Assembly (NCBI RefSeq): GCF_016906535.1
Contig: NC_057376.1
Location: forward strand, 310,001 to 374,000
Direction of reading: 5' to 3'
Origin: Rhizoctonia solani
Taxonomy: Eukaryota; Basidiomycota; Agaricomycetes; Cantharellales; Ceratobasidiaceae
DNA: 64,000 bases
This document shows, piece by piece, positions 1-10,448 of the stretch (its first letter is position 1; every line of letters starts with the position of its first letter). The position numbers and the translations under genes were made by a program. The notes beneath the pieces are model-generated. The model was not told where the DNA came from and searched no databases. It was given only the letters and a program-made list of their open reading frames with translations.

Positions 1-740
1 AAGATCACATGTCCGGCATCTACGCGTGCGAAGAACGGCACCGGGCGGGCCTTTGATCTCCGGCGCCTATGCTGATCGGTTTTGGGAGCCGTAGCGCTGG
101 GCTGAACGTTATCGTCTATATCATCATTCGCGGTGGATACATGCACGTCATTCCCGCCTGCACGTTGTTCACTCGTGCATGTGCTCTCTGTGGTGATTTT
201 GCCTTGCACTTGTGGAGCTTGATGGGACTGTATCGTTGGGGCCGCAGGGATGACGCGGACCTCGCGACAAGAGAAGCATGTGTAGCTTATCACTCTTCCG
301 TGTGGTCTCGAAGCTGGGAGAAAAAAAAATCAAAGTTGGGGAAACAATGCGTATCAATACGAGAAGTCTGATGGGACTCATTAAACAGACCACATACTCT
401 TCACGCGCACAGAAGCAGAAGATCCAGGCACGAGTACAGCGTTGCAGCCCTTGCAAAGCATACGTTTAACACTTGGGTCACTGCGGATGATCCGATATAC
501 GGAGATTAAACATTATTGGAGCTAGGTTTATTCTGGCGCTTACATCTTGACCACTGCTCCGCTGGCAATCCCTTTGATTGTCTTGACGTGTTTTCGCGCC
601 AGACGGCCAGTCTCCGGGTGCGCTCCCGAACGCGCGAGAGTTGCGCTGGCCTGATACAGGAAATTCATCCGCTGCATAAGATCCCGATTTGGGATGACCA
701 GAGGCGGTTGGTCAGCCTTGTTTTGCGCCTTCTTGGCCAT
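1..740 (-). CDS. RNase P/MRP protein subunit Rpp21/Rpr2 (3' end beyond window)
   Basis: Protein subunit of the ribonucleoprotein RNase P (5' maturation of pre-tRNA) of the Rpr2/Rpp21/Snm1 family. Three exons on the minus strand: 740-544, 480-398 and 313 to the window edge, with GT..AG introns. Exon 1 starts MAKKAQNK and carries the family helix RMNFLYQAS. Exon 2 holds the first zinc-ligand pair in LCKGC, followed by VPGSSASVRVK. Exon 3 holds the second pair in YTCFSC and the family C-terminal signature PFFAR.DAGHV. The four cysteines form the zinc site of the family. The frame is still open at base 1, so the stop lies outside; about 195 residues are visible, slightly longer than animal Rpp21 because of a linker after the second Cys pair. 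The ATG at 740 is the only sensible start. Confidence is high from the order of motifs across three exons. Confidence 0.9.
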
Positions 741-981
741 AATAACTGAATGTCCCAGTAATTCGCACAGTCAAGTTAATTAAGCTGAGTACCTGGCGCC
801 TGGTGGTCGTCAGTTCTGTGTGACGTTCCTGATTTCAAATCAGCGTCGATCACTCTTTGTTTTTTTTAGGCGCAATAAGCGATCGAAACTTAAATTCAAC
901 ACAATAATATGCTAATATAGAATCAATTTTAGTCCGTATGGTCAATCATATTCAGTCCACAATCGATAGGCGTCGGGCCAT

Positions 982-2389
982 TCAGAGCTGACCATCCAGC
1001 GCCTTTTGTACTTCAAGCTTATCTAGGGCCGCGCGTAAAAGGCTTGACTCTTTCCCGGCGCGATGTTTGCCTTTTGTATCGGATCCGGAGGGAGCGGGAG
1101 CGGATGGGGTCGAAGATGTAAGGTGAGGTGGGATGGCGATGATTGAGTCTCGTGGTGGGGGCGGCCACTTATACGCCAATCACTCGGTCAGAATACAATT
1201 AGCGACAATGAAGTAGGACTCACGCCTCGGTTCGGTTGGTTAAAGTGTAATGCCGCCCAGGGAGGGTATTCTTTCTCTAGTCGAATAATGTGCTCTTCAA
1301 TGTGCTTTACACGGAGCATATAGTCTGCTGGCGGCGCAGGAACTACACCAGGTATATGAGATTGGGCACACCGAAAATATACCGAAACCTACCGTATCTT
1401 AAGCCCAGATGTGTTTCCACAGCCTGAAACCGCTCATTCACACCCGACGACTTGTCCCCGGCGCCTACGGGACGTTTCGGAATCTCCCCAGTTTCATCGT
1501 CTTCCCGAGCGGGCCGTCTTCATTCTTCACTATGTCATATTTCATCTGAACGTCCCGGTTCAATTTGACAGCGTCCGTACGGGCCGAGCCTTTCCCTGGG
1601 TGCTTACGCCGCACAAATTCGTCTCTGTTTGATTGGTCGGTTCGGGCTCGGACGTCCGACAGGAACCGAGATATAGCCTTGGTATTCTATTGGGCGGTAT
1701 TTAGTTGGATGCGGGGAGAGGAGGTTACCCGACTTGCCTGACTCGGTGTCATGACTCCTGCTGGCAGATACCTTTGTTTAATTTCGTCTAAATCTGAGTT
1801 TGGAGGGTCCATCTCCGTCTTGGTGTCTGCACCAACCACGACCGAAGCTTTGCCCTTTATTTCTAGTCATGAGTTATATATATCAGGACGGTTTGATCGT
1901 CACTTACCGCCACAACAGAACAAAACTGTTCTAATGCAACCAACAATCGTTTTTCTGAGTTATGGTTCATTACCATGACATCTAATTTGAACCCGCGCGC
2001 AGCTTGGTCAAGACCTGCCTAATACTTGTAGGTTAGCGAAACGGATATAACAGGATATTTACGCACCGTTTCTAGAAACTTGAGAATATGCTCGTCCCAG
2101 TCCTTGAGTTTGAGACCAGACTTGTGTCGACTTGACGAAGTTTGTGCATTCTCAGGCTCCATGCCGACCACAGTGGTAATCGAAATTAAGCCCGGGTAAA
2201 GTACGAAAGCAAGCCAAAGCACAGAAACGCACCCGGCGCCAAGAAAAGCAGCATCCGCTCAAAGCACAGCCACACATCCAAAACCGTCGGCGGAACCACA
2301 ACCCTTCCTCGCATCCTCTCGACTATTGTCGCACGTCTAGCGCTCTTCTCGCTCATCCGAGGACACAGTTCGCTCTTCCGACTTTGCAT
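982..2389 (-). CDS. Conserved fungal membrane protein of unknown function
   Basis: I do not recognise the family. Exons read from about 2389 (MQSRKSEL; a second candidate Met lies at 2356). The N-terminus is basic, then come two hydrophobic stretches, VLDVWLCFERMLLFL and VSVLWLAFVLYPGLISITTVV. They lie in adjacent frames joined at a run of A's at 2243-2247 (+ strand); one more base there gives a continuous membrane region. The chain continues with KLKDWDEHILKFLET (to ~2066), AGLDQAARGFKLDVMVMN.., KASVVVGADTK.. (near 1840-1740), NERFQAVETHLGLRY, PAPPADYMLRVKHIEEHI.. EYPPWAALHFNQPNRG and WPPPPRDS.., ending at 982. Splice sites agree in phase at most joins; the join near 1500-1740 is unresolved. 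Probably membrane-anchored by the N-terminus with a long soluble tail. It is divergent with MVD1, whose TATA box at 2473 argues against a start further upstream. Confidence 0.6.
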
Positions 2390-2472
2390 CTTATTGTCTC
2401 GCGCGATCCGGAAATCGTACGTTTTTGTTGAATATTTTTGGTAGCCTCGGATTGACGTGCTCTGAAGCGACA

Positions 2473-2480
2473 TATAAAAG
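2473..2480 (+). promoter_or_regulatory. TATA box of the MVD1 gene
   Basis: A perfect TATAAAAG lies about 120 bp upstream of the MVD1 start codon, inside the ~210-bp interval shared with the divergent gene on the minus strand. The position suits a TATA box with a short 5' leader; no transcript data support it. Confidence 0.5.
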
Positions 2481-2598
2481 CCACGGTCGGTGGGGGTTGT
2501 GCGTAAGTTTACGATTTGGACTTGGGTGAGCCGGTTTATATGTGCATTGGATGTGTTTGAATAGGGTTTGACTCATTTGAACGGGCAGATTTGCTAGG

Positions 2599-3908
2599 AT
2601 GGCTGTCTATCAAGCTACTGCTACTGCGCCGGTAAATATCGCGTGTATAAAGTAAGCCGACTATTGTTTTATCATTTAATTCGTGATTGACCCATGGTGG
2701 GTAGATATTGGGGTAAACGTGATACCAAGTTAATACTCCCGACGAATTCGTCCCTTTCCGTTACGCTCGACCAAGATCATCTCCGCTCCACAACTACATC
2801 ACGCGCCGACGCGTCGTTTACCCAAGATAGACTCTGGCTCAACGGCAAGGAGGATGAGATTAAACAAGGAGGGAGGTTGGCGACATGCATTGCTGAGATG
2901 AAACGATTGCGTGCAGAGCTCGAGCAATCGGATTCGAGCAAGCCCAAGGTATGTTATGCCCACTCTCTTCGCCAAGTTGAAATTAATTACGAGATACACC
3001 ATAGATTTCCGGCTACAACGTTCATATCGCATCGTACAATAACTTCCGACTGCTGCCGGGCTCGCCTCTTCGGCATCTGGATTCGCAGCACTCGTTGCTT
3101 CTCTCGCCCAACTTACGAACTTCCCTCTACCCCCTCCGAGCTGTCTTCCATCGCACGCCAGGGCTCCGGCTCCGCATGTCGTTCTCTGTTCGGAGGTTAC
3201 GTAGCCTGGGAAATGGGTTCCAAGCCGGACGGGTCGGATTCATTCGCCGTCCAAGTCGCGACCAAAGACCACTGGCCCGATCTACACGCTCTCATTTGCG
3301 TAGTGAACGATGCGAAAAAGGGCACGAGCTCGACAGCCGGTATGCAACGCACAGTCGAGACTTCTCTGCTCTTGCAGCACCGAATCGCGCATGTGGTGCC
3401 GCAGCGGATGAAGGATATCAGTCAAGCCATTCAAGATCGGGACTTTGAAACGTTTGGAAGGATCACTATGGACGATTCGAACCAGTTCCATGCTGTTTGC
3501 TTGGACACTTCTCCCCCGATTTTTTATATGAACGATGTGAGCAGGGCGATTGTTGCCTTGGTCGAAGAGTTCAATCGTGCGAGCGGCAAGATTCGGGCCG
3601 CTTATACGTACGATGCGGGGCCGAATGCGGTTATTTACGCACCCAAGGAGAACCTGAAGGAAATTGTGAATCTGATTGTCAAGTATTTCCCTCAATCGCA
3701 AACGTTTGCCGATCCGTTCGGGGTGTTTGATGCTGGAGAGCAAGTAGGAGATTTGGATTTGCCACAGGGGTTCAATACTGCTGTTGCTGTGAAACATGAG
3801 ATTGGGGCCGTCAAGGGGTTGATTCATACGCGCGTTGGAGACGGACCACGGGCACTTGGGCAGGAAGATGCATTGTTGACGAGCGATGGGTTACCCAAGC
3901 CTCTTTAG
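2599..3908 (+). CDS. MVD1: Diphosphomevalonate decarboxylase (two single-base frame breaks)
   Basis: Last step of the mevalonate pathway: ATP-dependent decarboxylation of mevalonate diphosphate to isopentenyl diphosphate, feeding ergosterol synthesis. GHMP kinase fold. Exon 1 2599-2651 (MAVYQATATAPVNIACIK), exon 2 2705-2948 (YWGKRD.., LPTNSSLSVTL), exon 3 3005-3908. Exon 3 contains the AAGLASSASG ATP-binding loop, the GSACRSLFGGYVAWE signature and AYTYDAGPNAV near the C-terminus. The three exons sum to 1201 nt, two short of a multiple of three. The reading frame shifts at ~3044-3047 (one C missing before the AAGLASSA loop) and again at ~3122-3136. With both corrected the protein would be about 400 residues, the usual fungal length. 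Because the enzyme is essential and everything else is conserved, I think these are consensus errors and not a dead gene. Confidence 0.93.
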
Positions 3909-4089
3909 TAGGGTTGCAAGTTCTCGGTTAGGATAAATGGATACACTCATATCAATAACAACAAAATGAATCTATGTTTATTATTTATGGGAATAAAAGG
4001 ATTTTCTTGGTAGATTGAGAAGTGTTTCACTCTAAATTGGAGGACAAAGATTGACTGGACTGTACTTGCCAATAACCTCCACCTCCACC

Positions 4090-4624
4090 ATGTCTGACCG
4101 CGTAAGGATCCCGCATCCTCGATGAATCTTGATCTAACATGTGCGGCTAGTGCATAGTATACATAACCCTTACTCCCAAATCATCCGATCTTCTCGAAGA
4201 AGTGCGACAAGTGATGTTAAACACGCGAGATATGTTCCTCGGGCTGCAGGGGTCGATATCCCACGGTTAGTTGGTTTTCAAGTGATCGACTTGGGGATCT
4301 AAATTTATACGCCTCTGATCGGTAGATGTGGGCGTAACAGACGGGAAAGTACATGTCATCGAAACTTGTAAGCTAGTCCCATAGATATTGCCAACTGAAT
4401 GATTAAGCACGTCATGCTAGATGAATCGGCGGCCGATGCAGAGCGCTTTGAGAAGATACCTGAGCACGACGAGATGATTCAGGTAAGTTAAAGGCTGGAT
4501 TGAGGCGCATTCGCTGGGAGGGCGGGGATGGAGACTGAAATAGCCGGTAATTTAGAAACTTTTGCCGATTGTTACGCCGGATATTGTGGTTGTGAAGTTG
4601 AGTACGGTTGGTGCAAGTCGGTGA
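4090..4624 (+). CDS. Small conserved protein, possible dimeric alpha-beta barrel
   Basis: Five exons (4090-4101, 4151-4265, 4326-4367, 4421-4482, 4556-4624) with GT..AG introns sum to 300 nt, exactly 99 residues plus stop. The product starts MSDRCIVYITLTPKSS. It has a beta strand, a long helix (DLLEEVRQVMLNTRDM), a glycine-rich strand (DGKVHVIETYES), a second helix (AERFEKIPEHDEMIQKLL) and a last strand (DIVVVKLSTVG). This beta-alpha-beta-beta-alpha-beta order and the F..H pattern in the second helix recall antibiotic-biosynthesis-monooxygenase/Dabb-like dimeric barrels. That assignment is inference from layout only; no catalytic residues are claimed. The gene lies between MVD1 and CDC26, with ~180 bp upstream. 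Confidence 0.6.
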
Positions 4625-4730
4625 TTTACTGTACATGAGGGTATATGTCATTTGAATGAATCTAACCTACTAGAGTTAATTACGCGCTCAAGTGATATCC
4701 GATATTATACCTACAATTATTGATTTAGAC

Positions 4731-4906
4731 CTATTCTTTGTGCTGTGTCTTTCCCTCTTTCTTCTTCTTAGCCTGTTCTAGCGCGTTTACAGGCTGCTCT
4801 TTTCCGGTGGTCCCTGGCTATTATTCTCGCGCAAGGCCATTGCTTTCTTGACGTCCTCCACGTCGAACTCGGTGATCTGAAGGGGAGTTGGGTCGCGGCG
4901 CAGCAT
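4731..4906 (-). CDS. CDC26: Anaphase-promoting complex subunit CDC26 (frame break in a T4/A4 run)
   Basis: CDC26 is a very small subunit of the anaphase-promoting complex; its N-terminus packs into the TPR superhelix of the CDC16/APC6 subunit. The start MLRRDPTPL matches the family signature MLRR.PT and is followed by an acidic helix DVEDVKKAMALREN. As written the frame stops at 4787 after 39 residues. The neighbouring frame continues as a lysine-rich tail (NALEQAKKKKEGK) to a stop at 4731, giving about 58 residues, which fits the family better. The two are joined by one additional A (coding strand) in the run at 4800-4803. The ATG at 4906 was chosen over an upstream in-frame Met because of the MLRR signature. 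The gene is divergent with the PRA1 gene, 225 bp apart. Confidence 0.75.
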
Positions 4907-5131
4907 AGTGGTGGGCAGTGCTGTATATATGCAGGTCGCTATGCCTGTGTCAGTGCGCGTGGATGGGAGTCGTAGGGGTACGTGGCGCAGCTGCGGAAGC
5001 AAATAAAAGCACACGGTCGCACGGGGTCGGCGCTTCCCACTTGACACTTTCACTCTCTCTACGATCACTTGGACACTTTCCGTGCGATCTACCAATTCTT
5101 ATTATCCTATACAATTAAACCTTGACCAACC

Positions 5132-6026
5132 ATGGAGATTGCAATGAAGGTTCCCGAGTATCTCAAGAATTTGCGCGTGCGTGTTGTGATTGGGTGGGGG
5201 TTGGGGTGGTTGTGCTGACTGCGGTGTAGGAGACCAAGCTCAGTGCGCTCAGGGGTCCTCAGGAGTTCTTTGACGTTCAGCGTATATCTCGGTCGGTCAT
5301 AGTTCATACGTTTGGGATAGGATAGATATGATAACACACGATACAGACCTGCGGATTTGAACCAGGCCACGTCCCGAATCTCGTACAACACACGCTACTT
5401 CTCCGGGAATTATGGATTCATCGTTATAATTTTGGCCGTCTATGCGCTTGTGAGTTCAATATTCCCTTTGCCTTTAACTCCTGCTAACGCATTGGATAGT
5501 TGACCAATAGCTGGCTATTGATCAGTCTGGGTTTCTTGATTGGAGGTACGCTCCCATCTCACGTCGCTCCCGTTCAGGCAACTGATTAGGACACAGGGTT
5601 CATGGCAATTAATAAATGGTAAATTGTCGCGCTAAGGATGAGACAATGGTGTTGACTAGGGAAAAGGGCGCCGGAGCCGATGCAAGTGGGAGAGCATGTA
5701 GTCACTCAGAAGTCCCTAGTAAGTCGCCACCCATTTGAATGACCGCAGATCGCTGACTAGGGTTGCAGTATACTGGATTGTTCGTTATTGGTGCGTTTGC
5801 CCTCACCACATTTTATTTCATCCGAAACACTTCCAAAATACAATACCTCCTAATAATTACCGATTTCTAACGGTGATGGTCATTAGGCATTCCCCTTCTG
5901 TGGTGGTCCAGCCCCCTCGGCACGTTCTTCTGGCTCGTCGGTTCAAGTGCAGTTCTCATTCTCGGACACGCCGCATTGATGGAGCCTGGCGTCGAGTCCG
6001 AGTACGCGAACGTGTCCGAGGTTTAG
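5132..6026 (+). CDS. PRA1 family protein (prenylated Rab acceptor, Yip3-like)
   Basis: PRA1/Yip3 proteins are small ER/Golgi membrane proteins that bind prenylated Rab GTPases in vesicle traffic. Eight exons (5132-5176, 5230-5291, 5347-5449, 5500-5545, 5597-5618, 5667-5718, 5769-5790, 5887-6026) sum to 492 nt: 163 residues plus stop with every splice phase consistent. The N-terminus has LRGPQEFFDVQRISRPADL, then the family motif SRISYNTRYFSGNY. There are two hydrophobic hairpins: FIVIILAVYALLTNSWLLISLGFL at ~65-90, and GLFVIGIPLLWWSSP..FFWLVGSSAVLIL in the C-terminal third. The tail is acidic (EPGVESEYANVSEV). Two exons are only 22 nt long. The acceptor of exon 6 is the AG at 5665-5666, not the one 8 nt before it; only this keeps the frame. 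The length is normal for the family. Confidence 0.93.
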
Positions 6027-6373
6027 GTCGGTCCATATTCGGGAGAAAATCGTTCAAATTGTCGCTGGGTAGACACGTATGGCTCCTTGTTGTAATTCCT
6101 AATAGATTTTTTCTTTCGTTTTGTGCCCAACCAGCTTGCCTTTTGAATTTCGATTGCAATTCCCGATCACCCTTGCTACCCGCGATGTGCCCGGATAGGG
6201 GTTTATTACGAAATAGTTGTGTCGTTGACCATAAACTGAAGCCTCGTGACTATAAACTCTCTCTGCGACGCGCTCCACTCTCACGTTGTTCTTTCCCTCG
6301 CCCACCCCTTCGTTTCCCTTACCCAGATTGACCTACTTGATTAAAACTTTTATAATTGATTTATCACGATACG
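6027..6373. other. Intergenic: PRA1 3' flank and MATH-BTB promoter
   Basis: No gene seen. A pyrimidine-rich stretch at about 6257-6325 lies 50-120 bp before the MATH-BTB start, as is common in fungal core promoters. An open frame across 5735-6331 on the plus strand crosses the last PRA1 introns and exons and is not a gene. Confidence 0.5.
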
Positions 6374-8631
6374 ATGAACCAGGCAAACTCGACAATGACT
6401 GAATTTCAAGAATCCCAGACGGTTACGCTCGAATGGACCGTACGGAATCTGAAGCAATTGTTTGAAAACAGCAAGGGCGAGCAAAAGAGCAAGGTTGTCA
6501 AGAGTGCGATCTTTGGAGGCGGGTAAGTATCATCTTTGACCATCTCACGCTCGCTGTCGGTTGACGCCTCGTTCCACAAGACGCTGGCAGGTTTGTTTTG
6601 ATCAGCAAATCGTATCAGTGCGGGGGAGTTTTATTATCCTTTTTTTTTTTTTTAATAGGTGCTCTTTTATCCCAATAGCGGACACGAAGGTGGAGGGTAT
6701 ATCAGCTTGTACCTCTCATGCGAGGTGAGTCGGCGCTCATCTCTTGATGTGGAGCTACTAAATACGAATATCTCTGCTCTATAGCCTACTTCGGATGAAA
6801 AGGAAAAGGCCATGAATGGAAAGTAAGCATGGCTCCATCCTGTCTTTTTGGGGGTTTGGCTTATTTGGAGCTGGTGGGGTCAAGGTGGCAGCGGGAGGGA
6901 TTGTACAAGTTCACGTTTGAGTTGAGGAGCATCAACAAGGGGACGAGCTTTAATACCAAGGAAGCTTATAACCATGCATTCTCGTGGAAGGTCAGTGATC
7001 ATCTATATGCTTTGGTGCTCTGTTGTTGACTTTTGTTGATGGATAGACGGCCAACTGGGGATGGTACGTTTTGACTTTAACCTTTCAACAATCCCCAACG
7101 GATATGCACATCACTCTCCACTACATTATCTCCGTCCACAAGCTGACCCATCACAACTCGACAGGGCTCAATTCGCACGCCGCGACGCAGTCTATTATGC
7201 GCCCAACACCGTCCGAATGCAAGATGCCTTTGTCATCGTTTGTCAAATTACATCTTCCCCATCTGCCCCGGTATCGAACATGAACGTCCAATCCGTGCCT
7301 CGATCATTGATGGCATCTGTTGGGAGTTTGTTGGACGATCCTATATATTCGGATGTGGAGTTTATCATTCCCCCAAGGAGGAGGGGAGGAAAGTCCAAGA
7401 AGATTTGGGCGAGCAAGAAGCTATTGAGTGGGCGGGCCGAGTATTTCCAAACGAGTGGGTATACATGGTAACAAGCTAGGTCAAACTCTGATGGGCTGGG
7501 TTACAGTGTTTAGTTCTGGATTCGCAGAGGGTGCGAGTTTGGGTGCCGACTTGGTGGAAGATGATTCGGATGTAGGTTCACTTGTCGTCGCCTCTTTAGA
7601 TTTCGTTGGGCTGACTAGTGTGGGGTAGTATATGAATGCGCACGATGACTCTGACGAGGAAGATGCCGAGCTCGATGATATAACTTGGGAAGTTACCTCG
7701 GACGCTGGCATAATCGTCCGAGTCGAAGATGTAGAAACGGCTCCATTGATCCCAGTGCCGTCTGCGAAGCCTCAAGTTCCAGCCCCGGTCGTCCCAGGTC
7801 CATCGAAGACCCCTGTGGTTGTGAGGGACGTAGCGTATGTGACATACAAGGCGTTTTTGTACTATGTGGGTCCTTTATTGTTGTTTTTGCTCACGGACCG
7901 CCTTGCTGATAGGAAGTTGGTTTAGTTGTACACAGATACTATCGTGTTTGCGCCTCTCAAGTCCCAGTTTTTGGTCTCGTCTCCCTCGGCCTCCTTTGCC
8001 CAGGCCCTTCAACTTCCTATATCAAGTGACGGAGCACCAATGAACTCTCCCGGGATCGGAATAATGGGCCGATCGGACTCGCGCAGGGGCTGGTTAAAGA
8101 ACTGGGAAGCAAATTACCCGGATCGACCTGTGCCTTGTAGCGCAAAGGCTATCTATCGCCTTGCAGACAGTGAGTTTGCTTCTGCCTACTAGGTACCTGG
8201 ACATGGACTGATTGGGATTACAGAGCTAGACCTAGAAGAACTGAAGGCCCGGGCGTTTACGCATATAACCAAGAGCCTATCGATCCAGAGTGTGCCATTC
8301 GAGCTGTTTTCTGGGTTCTCGGCTGCGTTTTCGGAAATCCGCAAGGTTCGTGTTACTTGTAGCCGAGTTGTATGGAGGGATGATGTTAATCTGCGATTGG
8401 ACGTATAGGTACAAATGGATTTCGCGCTTCAACACTGGTCCGAGATTCGTAGCAGCGATTCGATGAAACAAGTCTTGTCGGAATTGAGGAGTGGGAAGTA
8501 TCCTGGATATGAAGAAGGTTCGTATTACTTCTTTCTTTCGTCCTTAACGCGGGGCTAATAGAGGAATAGTTATGCATCAACTACTTGGGTATCTGGAATA
8601 CCATCCCCCCGTCCGAGGGAAGTGGAAATGA
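6374..8631 (+). CDS. MATH and BTB/POZ domain protein
   Basis: A likely substrate adaptor of a Cullin-3 ubiquitin ligase: MATH domain (substrate binding) followed by BTB (Cul3 binding). Thirteen exons (6374-6522, 6581-6590, 6659-6724, 6785-6822, 6885-6990, 7047-7063, 7165-7454, 7507-7571, 7629-7865, 7926-8169, 8224-8345, 8409-8517, 8570-8631) sum to 1515 nt, 504 residues plus stop. The MATH part opens VTLEWTVRNLKQLF and includes FGGGRWQVLFYPNSG, ISLYLSCE, and HAFSWKTANWGWAQF. BTB follows at DDPIYSDVEFIIP, with KKLLSGRAEYFQTMF after a basic loop. It is interrupted by a long acidic insert (NAHDDSDEEDAELDD), then AYVTYKAFLYYLYTDTI, and a helical BACK-like tail. Exon 2 is a 10-nt microexon encoding the RWQ of the MATH core, and exon 6 has 17 nt. 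The frame is clean throughout. Role in Cul3 ligase is family knowledge, not shown here. Confidence 0.9.
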
Positions 8632-10448
8632 CAGTGGACAGGAGGGCATGGCTGGTGTTGGGCGGTAATTCGGCACGCCAGCCATGATTTATTTGAAGAC
8701 GATATTGAAGTTGATGGTCAAGTGTAATGGTGGGGTGTTGTCACGAGTGTTTTGATCGCTTTCTATCTGTGTTTATTTATCTGTAGTTCTGCAAAACCGT
8801 CGAAGCTCAAGAGGTTTTGCAGAGTATAATTTTGGTGAGCAAAGGCTTTGTAATGTGTTGGGAGTTGTATAACTCTGCGAGTCATGTTGTTATTTCTAGT
8901 GTGTGGTTACGATCTATATAATGATATCAACGTCACGTATTTTCTACTTTCTATTGTCAGTGGGATCGAGCTGCCCTGGGCTTGAGTTTGCTGGTGTATG
9001 CAGTTCAGAGTTCTGAGGATTTAGAAGTGTAGCAAAGTTGTGTCAATCGTGAGGATGTACGTACATGTAGACAGAAAGCTATCGCGAGATAGGGGCTAAT
9101 AGCCAGGCTCATGAATTAAAAGCACATGAGCGAGCACGTGGATTTCGATACCCAGAAACTCAAGTGTTGGTCATGTTCACTGCCTCATGATCAAGGCCAA
9201 GTGCACGATTCCGGAACGAGGAATAGCCTTTTGTTTCGGGTTCCGATTAACCACGAGAATCATACATGCTGTTCGCTTGGTATTCGTCCACAAGCATTGA
9301 TGGCTTCATAAATCCCTAACTTGGTGTAAAAAAAATCCGTCCCTGTTCTTCTGCATTTCATCATGCCCATGGTGAGGAAGAGTTGGGTACATGCTAGTGC
9401 GCTACAAAAGTGTGGACACGTGCAAGCTCGCACATTCCAGCTCAAGGCCGGCACTAGCTGTATTAGTTAAAGCTGCGTCGTGTAGTGAGCGATTTCATTC
9501 GGTTGAATTAGATCGAAGGTTTACGGATAACAGGGGCATATGGCAGGAGAGCGGGAGTGGGGCCGAAAGAAACCGACTTCTGAAACGCAGCAGCTACAGA
9601 GACGATTCAACTAGGAGACGAAAGAAAATGATCAAATGATCAAATGACCAACTCACATCTCGAGCTAAACAAGATCGCAATCTTGTTGAGTAGACATGCG
9701 CACTGAAAGATGGGTAGATTTTCCCGTTTCCACGTGAACAACACCCCTTCAAGTTCGCCATCTTTATTCTTCAATGAATTTATGATCTTGTTTAGCTCGA
9801 AATATCAGTTAGTCATTTGATCATTCTCTTTCGTCTCCTAGTTGAATCGTCTCTGTAGCTGCTGCGTTTTAGAAGTCGGTTTCTTTCAGCCCTGCTCCCG
9901 CTCTCCCCTGTTATCTTTAACTTTTTGATCTAATTTAACCTCGGAATGAAATCGCTTGCTACGCTACGCAGCTTTAACTAATACAGCTAGTGCTGGTCTT
10001 GGGATGGAATGTGCCAATTTGCATGTTTCCACACTTTTGTAATGGACTACTGCATATGCATGCCAAGATAGGCTTTATTATACAGATAGAACCACGTTAA
10101 GCAGACCGATGAAATGTTCTTTATACCGGAGTTGAGCGCGGGCCTCTCGGTGGGAAGCTCGAGAATCATTGAAAGGGGAGATTGTTAAACCGTTAAACCG
10201 TGCAAACATGGTACTTAACCCATTTCACTTCTATGCTTTGCTATAGAGGCGAGCGGTGCGGGGTATGTTTATCAGGGCACAATATCATCAATACGGAGCT
10301 ACAGCATAACCCTTGGAAAAATCAAAATATCTTGACCTGAAAAAGGTAAGAGCACTTTCTTTAAGACAATTGATAATTCCAAATAAATCTATATAAATGC
10401 ACTATATATTGACTTCAAGAAGACTTCACTTTGATGTCTGATTTCATT
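8632..10448. other. Gene-free spacer between convergent genes
   Basis: The MATH-BTB gene and the isoleucyl-tRNA synthetase gene end towards each other here. No conserved open frame is present. The main content is the inverted-repeat element at 9401-10050; the flanks 8632-9400 and 10051-10448 hold only AT-rich 3' sequence in which I see nothing definite. Confidence 0.6.
9401..10050. repeat. Long inverted repeat (foldback/MITE-like element)
   Basis: The left arm at about 9401-9665 and the right arm at about 9785-10050 are reverse complements of each other with scattered substitutions and small indels (roughly 80-90 percent by eye). Matching blocks include TACAAAAGTGTGG at the outer ends, CACTAGCTGTATTAGTTAAA, GCGATTTCATTC, AAGAAACCGACTTCT, CGCAGCAGCTACAGAGACG, and CGAGCTAAACAAGATC at the inner ends. 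The ~120-bp loop between them is unrelated. There is no open frame for a transposase. The structure fits a non-autonomous foldback or MITE-type transposon; I could not identify a convincing target-site duplication. Confidence 0.85.

Noticed and set aside
2186..2473. Start of the unknown membrane protein at 2473
   Set aside because: This Met overlaps the TATA box of the divergent MVD1 gene; the Met at 2389 (or 2356) directly before the basic N-terminus is preferred.
3282..3827. 181-residue open frame opposite MVD1
   Set aside because: Antisense shadow of the strongly conserved MVD1 exon 3; no family resemblance.
5661..5670. Apparent frameshift in PRA1 exon 6
   Set aside because: Using the acceptor AG at 5665-5666 instead of the one 8 nt earlier restores the family sequence WAPEP without any base change.
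5735..6331. 198-residue open frame on the plus strand
   Set aside because: Crosses introns and the last exons of the PRA1 gene in another frame and ends in its 3' flank.
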